From QAMH01 sp900556425 (lineage in GTDB: Bacteria; Actinomycetota; Coriobacteriia; Coriobacteriales; QAMH01), in the NCBI GenBank assembly GCA_902475535.1, contig CABRZR010000003.1:62001-126000 (forward strand): a DNA stretch of 64,000 nt, given 5' to 3'. Below the pieces are notes generated by a model that saw only the letters and a program-made list of their open reading frames with translations, was not told the origin of the DNA and did not search any database. Within the stretch, counting starts at the first letter, position 1. Every line of letters starts with the position of its first letter. The position numbers and the translations under genes are program-made. Shown here one piece after another: positions 34,265-44,308 of this stretch.

Positions 34265-36205
34265 CTACAGGCTCTGTGCCGCCTTGGATGCCTTGCGAGC
34301 CGATTTGATGAGGAACTCGCGATTGGTCTCGGTCGCCTTGAGCGACGAGACGAGCATCTTCATCGCGCGCTCGGTGTTGTTCATGTTCGCGAGCAGGCTG
34401 CGCACGCCCCAGATGAGCGGCGCCTCCTGCGGATCGATGAGCAGCTCCTCCTTGCGCGTGCCGGACGTGACCGGGTCGATGGCAGGGAAAATGCGCTTGT
34501 CTGCCAGGGCGCGGTCGAGCTTGAGCTCCATGTTGCCCGTGCCCTTGAACTCCTCGAAGATGACCTCGTCCATCTTCGAGCCCGTATCTACCAAGGCGGT
34601 GCCCAGGATGGTGAGCGAACCGCCGTCCTCAATGTTACGAGCCGCGCCAAGGAACTTCTTTGGCGGATACAGCGCCGTTGAATCGACGCCGCCGGAAAGA
34701 ATGCGGCCGGAAGCAGGCTGGCCGAGGTTATACGCACGCGCCAGACGCGTGATGGAGTCGAGCAGGATGACGACGTCCTGACCGTTCTCGACAAGGCGCT
34801 TGGCGCGCTCGATGACGAGCTCGGCCACGGCGATGTGATTCTCGCAGGGCATGTCGAAGGTCGAGGAAATGACCTCGCCGTTGATGCTGCGCTCCATGTC
34901 GGTGACTTCCTCGGGGCGCTCGTCCACGAGCAGGCACATGAGGTGCACTTCGGGATTGTTGGCGCTGATGGCAGCCGCAATGTCCTTGAGGACGGTCGTC
35001 TTGCCGGCCTTGGGCGGCGAGACGATGAGGCCACGCTGTCCCTTGCCGATGGGGGCGACCAGATCGATGGAGCGCGCGGTGAGCGTGTCCTTGCCATGTT
35101 CCATGAAGAGGCGCTCGTCGGGATAGACGGGCGTGAGGTTCGCGAACTTCACGCGATGCGTGGGGCCCTCGAACGGTTCGTCGTTAAGCGTGACGATCGT
35201 GTTGAGTGCCGGGTACTTCTCGTTTTCGCGCGGCGGGCGTACGCGACCGGTGATGTAGTCGCCCTTGCGCAGGCCCTGGCGCCGCACGGTGCTCACGCCG
35301 ACATAGACGTCATGCTCGCCGGGCAGATAGCCGTTGGTGCGAATGAAGCCGTAGCCATCGGGCAGCAGATCGAGTATGCCCTCGACCATGACGAAGCCCT
35401 CGGCCTGCAGGAGCGCATCATAGACGGCGGATACCAGATCGTCGCGCTCACCGTACTCGCTCGCGTCAACGCCAAGCTCGATGGCCTTGGCCGTGAGCGC
35501 GTCATCATCGAGCACCGCGAGCTCGTCACGCGTGGCGGAGGGGACGATCTCCTTGCGCTGGTGATTGTTACGGCTACGACGATTACGACGTCTATTGCGC
35601 TTGCCCTCACGCTGTTCACCGGACTCGCCGTCATCAGTGCCCTCGGCGCTTGCCGCATCGGACGTGGCACCACCTTCTGCTTCGGAACCAGCCTGTGCGG
35701 GCGTATCGGCCTTATCCTGAGGCGCAGCCTCCTCGCTCGCGGCTTCTGCATCGGCTGCTTTGGTATCTTCGGCTTTTGTGGTTTCGGCAGGTTTGTCCGC
35801 ATCTTCGGTCTTCTCGACCTCGGCCTCAGCGGGCTTCTCGGCATCCTCGGCCTTTTTGGATGTCCTGCGCTTACGCACGGGCTTCTTCTCGGGTGCAGCC
35901 TCGGGGGCCTCATCTGCAACCGGAAGCTCGGGCACGTCGACGAGAGAGAGCTGCTCCTCGGCAACGGGAGCTGCCGCGGCTTCCTCGGCTTTCTTCGCCG
36001 CGGTCTTACGCGTCGTCGTCTTGCGCGTCGTGGTCTTCTTGGCAGCCGTCGTCGTCTTCTTGGCTGCAGCCGTCGTCTTCTTGGCTGCAGTGCTCTTCGA
36101 CGCCGTTGCCTTGGCCGCCGTCTTGGCAGCGGGCTTGCGCGTGGTCTTCTTTGCCGCAGGCTTCTCCTCGGTTGCCTCGGCGGGGACTACGGTCTCTTCA
36201 CTCAT
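34265..36205 (-). CDS. rho: Transcription termination factor Rho, with long charged extension
   Basis: A hexameric RNA-dependent ATPase that ends transcription. The C-terminal 420 residues are canonical: RNA-binding cold-shock-like fold (GILDLLPDGYGFIRTNGYL), P-loop in SPPKAGKTTVLK, Walker B in VVILLDSITRLARA and the Q-loop region. Before it lies an extension of about 215 residues: a Lys/Thr/Ala repeat part, then an acidic part, then an Arg/Asn patch (NRRRNRRSRNNHQRKE). Such extensions are known in actinobacterial Rho and are thought to bind RNA. The start overlaps the stop of the upstream transaldolase-like gene (ATGA). Confidence 0.96.
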   Translation of the reverse strand: MSEETVVPAEATEEKPAAKKTTRKPAAKTAAKATASKSTAAKKTTAAAKKTTTAAKKTTTRKTTTRKTAAKKAEEAAAAPVAEEQLSLVDVPELPVADEAPEAAPEKKPVRKRRTSKKAEDAEKPAEAEVEKTEDADKPAETTKAEDTKAADAEAASEEAAPQDKADTPAQAGSEAEGGATSDAASAEGTDDGESGEQREGKRNRRRNRRSRNNHQRKEIVPSATRDELAVLDDDALTAKAIELGVDASEYGERDDLVSAVYDALLQAEGFVMVEGILDLLPDGYGFIRTNGYLPGEHDVYVGVSTVRRQGLRKGDYITGRVRPPRENEKYPALNTIVTLNDEPFEGPTHRVKFANLTPVYPDERLFMEHGKDTLTARSIDLVAPIGKGQRGLIVSPPKAGKTTVLKDIAAAISANNPEVHLMCLLVDERPEEVTDMERSINGEVISSTFDMPCENHIAVAELVIERAKRLVENGQDVVILLDSITRLARAYNLGQPASGRILSGGVDSTALYPPKKFLGAARNIEDGGSLTILGTALVDTGSKMDEVIFEEFKGTGNMELKLDRALADKRIFPAIDPVTSGTRKEELLIDPQEAPLIWGVRSLLANMNNTERAMKMLVSSLKATETNREFLIKSARKASKAAQSL

Positions 36206-36864
36206 GCGTTCTTAACCTTTTCCCAGTCGGCCTTGAACTTCTCGAGGCCCTGCTCGGTGAGCGGATGATAGATACATTGCTTCATCGCACCGTAGGGAAC
36301 GGTCGCGATGTCTGCACCCATAAGGGCTGCCTGCGTCACATGGTTGGCGGAGCGGACAGACGCGGCGATGATCTCGACCGGATGGCCGAAATCGTAGTTT
36401 TGGATAGCCGTCACGATGTCACCGAGTTGGTCAAGGCCATCCTCGGCAATATCATCGAAGCGTCCGACGAAGGGGCTAATGTAGCGTGCACCAGCGCGTG
36501 CGGCAAGCAGCGCCTGAGGCACGGTGAACACGAGCGTCATGTTAACGTCGATGCCCTCCTCGGCAAGCACGCGCGTCGCAGCAAGGCCCTCGACGCAAAC
36601 GGGAATCTTGACGACCATGTTGTCGGCAAGCGCCGCAAGCGTGCGGCCCTGTTCGATCATGCCATCGCGGTCCTCGGCGGTGACCTCGCCGCTCACGGGG
36701 CCATCGACAAGCTTGCAAATCTTGACAAGGTGGTTCTCGAAGTCCTCAAGCTTGCCACCAATACGGGCATAGAGGCTTGGGTTGGTGGTGACACCGGCGA
36801 GGGCTCCCCACGATGCAACCTCTTCGATTTCGGACAGGTCGGCAGTATCCAGGAAAAACTTCAC
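36202..36864 (-). CDS. Transaldolase / fructose-6-phosphate aldolase family
   Basis: A small transaldolase (TalC/Fsa-like) of 220 residues. It begins VKFFLDTAD, carries the Schiff-base lysine in NMVVKIPV, and has FTVPQALLAARAGARYISPFVGR and the C-terminal helix. I start at GTG 36864, since GAAGGAGCC lies directly upstream and the family begins MKFFLDTA; an ATG at 36882 would add six residues. Whether it is a transaldolase or an aldolase cannot be told from the sequence. It is cotranscribed with rho. Confidence 0.92.
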   Translation of the reverse strand: MKFFLDTADLSEIEEVASWGALAGVTTNPSLYARIGGKLEDFENHLVKICKLVDGPVSGEVTAEDRDGMIEQGRTLAALADNMVVKIPVCVEGLAATRVLAEEGIDVNMTLVFTVPQALLAARAGARYISPFVGRFDDIAEDGLDQLGDIVTAIQNYDFGHPVEIIAASVRSANHVTQAALMGADIATVPYGAMKQCIYHPLTEQGLEKFKADWEKVKNA

Positions 36865-36997
36865 TATGGCTCCTTCGTACATTGATTGTCTTCACCGTTC
36901 GCGAACCTGAGCAGGGGTATGCAAGGAACGAAATTTCAAACGGGGATTGACTGTGAAAAGGAAAGTCGAGACGCTTGCCGCGCCTTTTGACTGTGCC

Positions 36998-37026
36998 ACT
37001 ATAGCATGACCTGAAAACCGCTACAA
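36998..37026 (-). promoter_or_regulatory. Candidate sigma-A promoter for the transaldolase-rho operon
   Basis: On the minus strand TTGTAG (37021-37026) and TATAGT (36998-37003) with a 17-base spacer, about 130 bases before the GTG at 36864. The opposite strand carries TACAAT at 37022-37027, so a promoter for rsmE may overlap it, making this a face-to-face pair. Confidence 0.5.
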
Positions 37027-37096
37027 TACACCTGTTTAGATAGCCAAGATACTAATCAGCGAGTGTCTTTCGCACGCGTCCCAATGGGAGATGTAC

Positions 37097-37873
37097 ATGT
37101 CCATACCTCGTTTCTTCATGGAAGGCGAATTGCCCGAAGGCGATATCGTCACCCTCCCCTTCTCCGATAAGGAGCTCCATCACCTCACCGTACGCCGCAT
37201 CAAGGAGGGCGAGCACATCGCTGCTGTCGCCGCTGGCGGCAAGTGCTGGGAGGTCGAGGTCGTCACGATTGACGAGTTCGAGGTAACGGGTCGCTGCATC
37301 CAGAACATGCCGCTCGAGAAATTGCCCGACCTTACGCTCGTGCAGGGCATCTCCAAGGGCGACCGCATGGGACAGACCATCCGTCAGACAACCGAGCTCG
37401 GCATCGGTCGCATCATTCCTTTCCTCTCCGCACGCACAGTCGTGCGTCTCGCGCTTGACGAGCGCGGTCGCAAAGGGGATCGCTGGCGTCGCATCGCGCT
37501 TTCCGCTGCCAAGCAGTCGGGGCGCAACATCCTGCCCATCGTCGACGACCCGACGGGCCTCGATGATATCTGCCGCGAGCTCATGGACTACGATCGCGTC
37601 GTCATTGCCTGGGAGGAGGCCGACAAGCGTGCTGACGGCACGCCGCTGTCTGTCACCGATGCGCTCGAAGGCTGCGACATCGATAGCCATGTCGCGCTCG
37701 TCATCGGTCCCGAAGGCGGTCTTACCGCCGAGGAAGTCGAGGCGATCAAGGCCCTGGGAAGCTTTGTCAAGATCGTCTCGCTCGGCGAGCTTATCTTGCG
37801 CACCGAGACTGCCGGTACCGTTGCCACGGCCCTGTGCATGTACACGCTCGGTGGCCTCGGCAACCATCGCTAG
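37097..37873 (+). CDS. rsmE: 16S rRNA (uridine-1498-N3)-methyltransferase
   Basis: A SPOUT-class methyltransferase that modifies U1498. The 258 residues begin MSIPRFFMEGEL with the PUA-like domain, then ISKGDRMGQTIRQTTELGIGRIIPF. The C-terminal knot has IGPEGGLTAEEVEA and LGELILRTETAGTVA, the SAM loops. I start at ATG 37097, with GGGAG 6 bases upstream. The stop TAG at 37871 is in the same frame as mtaB, which follows 36 bases later. Confidence 0.95.
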   Translation: MSIPRFFMEGELPEGDIVTLPFSDKELHHLTVRRIKEGEHIAAVAAGGKCWEVEVVTIDEFEVTGRCIQNMPLEKLPDLTLVQGISKGDRMGQTIRQTTELGIGRIIPFLSARTVVRLALDERGRKGDRWRRIALSAAKQSGRNILPIVDDPTGLDDICRELMDYDRVVIAWEEADKRADGTPLSVTDALEGCDIDSHVALVIGPEGGLTAEEVEAIKALGSFVKIVSLGELILRTETAGTVATALCMYTLGGLGNHR

Positions 37874-37909
37874 AGACATCAGCACCATACCAAGAACGCG
37901 AGGGCTCCC

Positions 37910-39163
37910 ATTCCGCGCTTTCACATCCATACCCTGGGCTGCAAGGTCAATCAGGCCGAGTCCGAGACCATAGCCGCCGCGTTGTTGAGCGCTGGATGGA
38001 CACGCGCCGAAACCGCCGACACAAGCGACGTCAACATTCTCAATACCTGCACGGTCACGGGTGAGGCGGACACCAAGAACCGCAAGGCGATTCGCTCGTT
38101 ACTTCGAGCAGGAGACATGCCGCTCATCGTGACGGGATGCGCCATCAACATCGATGACAATGTATATGGTGGAATCGATGCCCGCGTAAGCTGTGAGGCG
38201 GACAAGCACAAGGTGCCGAGTCTTGCGGCACGTCTTCTTGGTAACGCAGAGCCTTCTGGCCCCGACGAGCTCGAGCATATCGAGCTTCGAGCCCATGGCA
38301 GCAACGGTTTCAGGACGCGCGTCGATCTCAAAATCCAGGATGGTTGTGACAATGCATGCAGCTATTGCATCGTCCACGTCGCTCGTGGGCCGGCACGATC
38401 GGTGCCTGCAGCCAGGGTACTCCGTCAGGCTCAGGTACTTGCCAACAGTGGCGTACGCGAGCTCGTGCTCGTTGGCATCGACCTCGCCGCATACGCCGAC
38501 GGTGATACCGACCTCGCAGGTCTAAGCTCGCTACTCCTCACGCAAACTACGGTAGGACGCGTCCGCATATCCTCGGTCGAACCTCAAAGCGTTTCGTCTT
38601 CGCTCATCGATGCGTTGGCGCATTCCGATGGGCGTCTCTGCCGTCACCTGCACCTCTGCCTGCAGTCAGGCTCCTCCAAGGTGCTGCGCGAGATGAACCG
38701 CCACTATGACGCTGATGCGTTTGCATCACTTGTCACGCAACTACGCACCGCAATACCGCGGTGCGCCCTCTCAACCGACGTCATCGTCGGTTTTCCCGGC
38801 GAAAGCGATGAGGACTTCGAGCAAACGTGCAAGCTCGTCGAGAACTGCGGCTTCATGCGATTGCATGTCTTTCGGTACTCGAAGCGTCCGGGCACGCCGG
38901 CAGCCGCGCGCATCGACCAGATTGACCCTCGCGTGAAGGCCATACGCTCCCAGAAGCTGATCGAGCTTGGCCAGCGCCTTGCGCTTGCGGACATGGAGCG
39001 TCGCATAGGCACGAGCGAGCAGGTGATTATCGAGCGACCGGGAATCGGCACAAGCGAGTCCTATCACACAATAACCTGTGACCCGAATTTGCCCGTCGGA
39101 GAGCTCGTCCCCCTCACGTTCACCGACATCGACACCGCGAAAATGTGCTTCGTTGCACACTAG
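37910..39163 (+). CDS. mtaB: tRNA (t6A37) methylthiotransferase MtaB, apparent ATT start
   Basis: A radical-SAM enzyme that adds a methylthio group to t6A37. The N-terminal UPF0004 domain starts IPRFHIHTLGCKVNQAES, with its first cluster cysteine there, and NTCTVTG holds the second. The radical-SAM motif is CDNACSYC. From 37910 the protein has 417 residues, the family size. There is no ATG, GTG or TTG between the rsmE stop and the first cysteine. ATT at 37910 with AGGG 5 bases upstream is the only workable start I see; the next real start codon (TTG 37982) would delete the first cluster ligand. Confidence 0.85.
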   Translation: MPRFHIHTLGCKVNQAESETIAAALLSAGWTRAETADTSDVNILNTCTVTGEADTKNRKAIRSLLRAGDMPLIVTGCAINIDDNVYGGIDARVSCEADKHKVPSLAARLLGNAEPSGPDELEHIELRAHGSNGFRTRVDLKIQDGCDNACSYCIVHVARGPARSVPAARVLRQAQVLANSGVRELVLVGIDLAAYADGDTDLAGLSSLLLTQTTVGRVRISSVEPQSVSSSLIDALAHSDGRLCRHLHLCLQSGSSKVLREMNRHYDADAFASLVTQLRTAIPRCALSTDVIVGFPGESDEDFEQTCKLVENCGFMRLHVFRYSKRPGTPAAARIDQIDPRVKAIRSQKLIELGQRLALADMERRIGTSEQVIIERPGIGTSESYHTITCDPNLPVGELVPLTFTDIDTAKMCFVAH

Positions 39164-39165
39164 CG

Positions 39166-39313
39166 TGCGCAGTTTTTCCGAATGTCTAGGATTTACCCGT
39201 TACTCTTGCGCGTATCTTGCGAATCTCTAGGATTTCAGCTTATCCAATCCTAGATGTGCGTCAAAAAGCCGCATTGGCCGCCCTCAAATCCTAGACATTC
39301 GCAAGATACGCGC
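39166..39313. repeat. TCCTAGAC repeat array, locus 2 (two reverse, two forward copies)
   Basis: Reverse cores (GTCTAGGA type) at 39184 and 39225 and forward cores (TCCTAGAC type) at 39248 and 39289, again 41 bases apart on each side, and 15 bases between the inner pair. Positions 39208-39235 and 39286-39313 are a 28-base inverted repeat with one mismatch. The array lies between convergent mtaB and atpC, like locus 1 between convergent genes. Confidence 0.88.
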
Positions 39314-39365
39314 AGGCAGTGATTACCAACACGGACGGCTGTCACAAATCCACATGCAAATGCAA

Positions 39366-39391
39366 GAGGGGCCGCCCAATGGCGGCCCCTC
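39366..39391 (-). terminator. Terminator hairpin of the ATP synthase operon
   Basis: A perfect 11-bp stem, GAGGGGCCGCC at 39366-39376 with GGCGGCCCCTC at 39381-39391 and a CAAT loop. On the minus strand it is followed by a T-rich TTGCATTTGC. It lies 28 bases after the atpC stop. Confidence 0.8.
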
Positions 39392-39418
39392 GCATAAGTG
39401 GAAACTTGCTCGCTGGCA

Positions 39419-39817
39419 CTACTTGGTTTGCTCGAGAAGAACCTGGTTCCACTTGACCTCGTCTTCGATGAACGCACGATTAGGATCGTCATCCTTAAGG
39501 TCGGCCATCTTCTCCTTGAGGTCGTCAATATGGACCTTGATGGCAGTCTCGTCGAGCTCTTGCAGGGCGGCCGCGTGATCGGCGAGCACAATGACGCGAT
39601 TCGCCTCAATCTGTGCATATCCACCGGCCACAATGTAGCGTACGGGCTCCTGACCCTCTGTCTCGGTCACGCGCACGGTACCGGCCTTGAGCGTAGTCAC
39701 GACGGGCTCGTGCTTGGAGTAGATGCCCATCTCGCCCTCGGAAGCGGGTATTACCACGAAATTGACTTCGTCGGAATACAGCTTGCTTTCGGGAGTGACG
39801 ATTTCACATTGCAGCAT
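39419..39817 (-). CDS. atpC: ATP synthase epsilon subunit
   Basis: A rotor-stalk subunit of F1. The 132 residues show the N-terminal beta sandwich (MLQCEIVTPESKLYSDEVNFVVIPASEGEMGIYSKHEP region) and the C-terminal helical hairpin (DELDETAIKVHIDDLKEKMADL). It is the last gene of the atp operon, directly after atpD. Confidence 0.96.
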   Translation of the reverse strand: MLQCEIVTPESKLYSDEVNFVVIPASEGEMGIYSKHEPVVTTLKAGTVRVTETEGQEPVRYIVAGGYAQIEANRVIVLADHAAALQELDETAIKVHIDDLKEKMADLKDDDPNRAFIEDEVKWNQVLLEQTK

Positions 39818-39837
39818 GGTTTGATTGCACCCTTTCT

Positions 39838-41265
<1,428 letters not shown>

Positions 41266-41268
41266 TCT

Positions 41269-42159
41269 CTAATCCTCCAAAGCGGCAGCGCCACCGACGA
41301 TTTCGGTAATCTCAGTGGTGATGGCACCTTGGCGCACGCGGTTGTACAGACGATCCAGCGTTTCGATCATCTCGGTCGCGTTGTCGGTCGCGGACTTCAT
41401 CGCCTTGCGGCGAGCGCCCTGCTCGGCAGCGGCTGAATCGATAAGCGCGTGATAGACCACCGTCTCGACATAGGCCGGGAGGAGGCGGTCAAGTACTTCT
41501 TCTGACGAAGGCTCGAAGCTCGTGTCGGCAGCGATTTCCGCCTCGCCGTTCTCGTCTTCGTTTGCCTTCAGCGCATCGGCCTGGACAGGCAGGATGACCT
41601 CTTCGCGCAGGTCCTGATCAGCGGCGTTGCGGGCGTGATTGTAGAAAACCACGACCTCGTCGACCGCATGGTCGAGAAAAGCGCTGCGCACGTACGAGGA
41701 AATCTCGCGTGCCTCCTGAAGCGTGGGATCCGCGGACATGTCACGAAACACCATGAGTGGTTCGAGCCTGCGGTAGTGGAAGTAGCTTGCGCCCTTCTTG
41801 CCGCAGACTATGACATTGGTCTTGATGCCGGCAGCGGTGTTATCCGCACGGTACTTGTCGACCATGCGAAAGACGTTGCTGTTGAAACCACCGGCAAGTC
41901 CGCGATCGGAAACCACGACGATTGCAATCGCGTTCTTCTTTTCCGGATGCTCCTCCAGGAGTGGATGCTCAACGGAAAGCGAGTGAGCAGCCACACCGGA
42001 AAGAGTCTTGACCATGGCTTCGGAATACGGGGTAGCCGCGGCGATGCGCTCAGTCGCATGGCGAATCTTGGCAGTGGCGACCATTTCCATGGTGCGCGTA
42101 ATCTGCTTCGTGCTCTCGACCGAGAGCTTACGCCTCTTGATATCGCGTTGACTGGGCAT
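41269..42159 (-). CDS. atpG: ATP synthase gamma subunit
   Basis: The central rotor shaft. The 296 residues begin MPSQRDIKRRKLSVESTKQITRTMEMVATAKI, the N-terminal helix of the coiled coil, with VVVSDRGLAGGFNSNV in the middle and the conserved C-terminal helix ATDNATEMIETLDRLYNRVRQGAITTEITEIVGGAAAL. A hydrophilic insert around residues 190-220 (ANEDENGEAEIAADTSFEPSSEE) makes the outer domain slightly longer than in E. coli. Confidence 0.96.
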   Translation of the reverse strand: MPSQRDIKRRKLSVESTKQITRTMEMVATAKIRHATERIAAATPYSEAMVKTLSGVAAHSLSVEHPLLEEHPEKKNAIAIVVVSDRGLAGGFNSNVFRMVDKYRADNTAAGIKTNVIVCGKKGASYFHYRRLEPLMVFRDMSADPTLQEAREISSYVRSAFLDHAVDEVVVFYNHARNAADQDLREEVILPVQADALKANEDENGEAEIAADTSFEPSSEEVLDRLLPAYVETVVYHALIDSAAAEQGARRKAMKSATDNATEMIETLDRLYNRVRQGAITTEITEIVGGAAALED

Positions 42160-42169
42160 GCGCTAACCT

Positions 42170-43738
42170 CTATTTCTTCGCAATGATGAAGCTCTGCTTG
42201 AAGGTCGTGATGGCCTCGAGGAGCTCCTCTTTGATCTGATCGGTCAGCTGCTTCTCGGTCGCGATCTTATCCTTGAGGTCCTTGCGAACCGTGTGCATGT
42301 ACTGCACGAGATCATCGCGGAAGCGCAGCGTGTCGGAAACGGGCATGCCATCGAGGAAGCCCTGATCGCCAGCGAAAATCGCGACAACCTGGTCCTCGAC
42401 GTCCATGGCGGCGTAACGGCCCTGCTTGAGGAGCTCGGTCATGCGAGCACCACGGGAGAGCTGCTGCTGCGTCGCCTTGTCCAGGTCGCTACCGAACTGC
42501 GAGAACGCCTGCAGCTCACGGTATGCGGCGAGGTCAAGACGCAGCGTACCGGCAACCTGCTTCATTGCCTTGATCTGCGCGGAACCGCCGACGCGGGAAA
42601 CCGAGATACCGACGTTGACGGCCGGGCGCTGGCCCTGCATGAACAGGTCCTGCTGCAGGAAGATCTGGCCATCGGTAATGGAGATGACGTTGGTCGGAAT
42701 GTAAGCCGAGACGTCACCGCCCTGGGTCTCGATGATGGGCAGTGCCGTAAGCGAACCGGCACCGTTCTTGTCGTTGAGCTTGACGGCGCGCTCCAGCAGA
42801 CGGGAGTGCAGGTAGAAGACGTCACCAGGATAGGCCTCGCGTCCCGGCGGACGACGCAGCGTCAGCGACATCTGGCGGTATGCGACGGCCTGCTTGGAAA
42901 GGTCATCGTAGACGCAGAGCACGTGACGGCCAGGGTTGGTGGCACTTGCCGGCTGGCCATCTTCGCCGTTGTACATAAAGTACTCGCCCATTGCGGCACC
43001 CGCCATGGGAGCGATGTACTGCAGCGGCGCAGACGTGGATGCGGGAGCGGAGACGATGATCGTGTAATCCAGAGCACCATGGCTCTCGAGGGCCTCGACC
43101 ACGGTCGCGACCGTGGAGGCCTTCTGGCCGATGGCGACATAGATGCAGATCATGCCCTTGCCCTTTTGGTTGATGATCGTGTCGATGCCGATGGACGTCT
43201 TGCCCGTCTGGCGATCGCCGATGATCAGCTCGCGCTGGCCACGTCCGATGGGAATCATCGCATCAATGGCGATGAGACCGGTCTGGACGGGCTCGTGGAC
43301 GGGCTGGCGCTCGATGACGCCCGGAGCGCGGAACTCGACGGGGCGATAGCCCTCGGCCTCGATGGGGCCCTTGCCGTCCAGCGGAATGCCAAGCGGGTTC
43401 ACGACGCGGCCGAGCAGGCTCTTGCCACAGGGAACCTCGACGACGCGGCCCGTGGTGTGAACCTCGTCGTTCTCCTTGATCAAGGTGTAGTCGCCCAGGA
43501 GAACGGCGCCTACTTCGTCTTCTTCAAGGTTCTGGGCGAGACCATAGACAGTCGTGCCGTCATGGGCGACGAACTCGAGGAGCTCGCCGGCCATTGCACT
43601 TTTCAGACCATTGACGCGCGCAATGCCGTCGCCAATCTGAATGACATGACCAAACTCACGAGTCTCGACGCTGGTCTGCAGAGAAGCAAGCTTCTCACGC
43701 AGAATCTGATCGATGTCGCTCGCGGTGATTTCCGCCAT
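42170..43738 (-). CDS. atpA: ATP synthase alpha subunit
   Basis: The non-catalytic nucleotide-binding F1 subunit. P-loop GDRQTGKTSIGIDTIINQKGKG, VAIGQKASTVA and the C-terminal signature PAVNVGISVSRVGGSAQ are present. The 522 residues are slightly longer than usual through the C-terminus. It lies between atpH (1 base) and atpG (10 bases). Confidence 0.98.
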   Translation of the reverse strand: MAEITASDIDQILREKLASLQTSVETREFGHVIQIGDGIARVNGLKSAMAGELLEFVAHDGTTVYGLAQNLEEDEVGAVLLGDYTLIKENDEVHTTGRVVEVPCGKSLLGRVVNPLGIPLDGKGPIEAEGYRPVEFRAPGVIERQPVHEPVQTGLIAIDAMIPIGRGQRELIIGDRQTGKTSIGIDTIINQKGKGMICIYVAIGQKASTVATVVEALESHGALDYTIIVSAPASTSAPLQYIAPMAGAAMGEYFMYNGEDGQPASATNPGRHVLCVYDDLSKQAVAYRQMSLTLRRPPGREAYPGDVFYLHSRLLERAVKLNDKNGAGSLTALPIIETQGGDVSAYIPTNVISITDGQIFLQQDLFMQGQRPAVNVGISVSRVGGSAQIKAMKQVAGTLRLDLAAYRELQAFSQFGSDLDKATQQQLSRGARMTELLKQGRYAAMDVEDQVVAIFAGDQGFLDGMPVSDTLRFRDDLVQYMHTVRKDLKDKIATEKQLTDQIKEELLEAITTFKQSFIIAKK

Positions 43739-44308
43739 TTACCTTTCACCTCCAGTCATTGCTGAAGAGAGCTCGGCACGGACCGTCTCGATCCGCGTAG
43801 CAGTGCAACAATCGACACGCCTTCCATTTGCTCTCACGTTCGTGCCGCCAAGCAGCCAGGCATCGACATGCTCACGCAGGACGATTTCCTTGCCGAATTG
43901 AGCGGCAAATTTACTTTTAAACTTCTCTCGCAGCTCGTCGTCAAGCGGGATGACGGTCGCGACGTCAAGAATGACGACATCGTACTTGTCCTGCACCATC
44001 TTGTCGTAACGCTCGGCCACACGGGGAAGAAGCGTGATGTCATGGCGCGAGGCCATGAAGATAACGAACTGGATGAGCTCGATATCAAACTCCTTGAAAA
44101 CCTCGTGCATGACCGTCGCACGCGTATTCTCGTCGATGGAGTCGTTCGCAAGCACTTCCCTGAGACCGGGATGCATGTTGACGACCTTCTTCATCTCCTC
44201 GAGCTGTGCGGAAATCGAGTACACGTCGTTTTTGGACTCGCCAAGTTCGAGCAAGACCTCAGCGTACGCCTCGATTTCCTTCTTGATGAGCAGACGATTC
44301 TTAGGCAT
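43739..44308 (-). CDS. atpH: ATP synthase delta subunit
   Basis: The stator protein that joins F1 to the b subunits. The 189 residues begin with the helical domain EAYAEVLLELGESKNDVYSISAQLEEM, and the OSCP C-terminal signature part (ATVIPLDDELREKFKSKFAAQFGKEIVLREHVD, then GGTNVRANGRRVDCC) is present. The C-terminus extends some residues beyond the usual GGxxIxxGxxxxD motif. The start overlaps the atpF stop by 8 bases (ATGCCTAA). Confidence 0.92.
   Translation of the reverse strand: MPKNRLLIKKEIEAYAEVLLELGESKNDVYSISAQLEEMKKVVNMHPGLREVLANDSIDENTRATVMHEVFKEFDIELIQFVIFMASRHDITLLPRVAERYDKMVQDKYDVVILDVATVIPLDDELREKFKSKFAAQFGKEIVLREHVDAWLLGGTNVRANGRRVDCCTATRIETVRAELSSAMTGGER

Noticed and set aside
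42293..43765. A 490-codon open frame antisense to atpA
   Set aside because: A shadow of the conserved atpA gene, with the same low-complexity composition and no domain.
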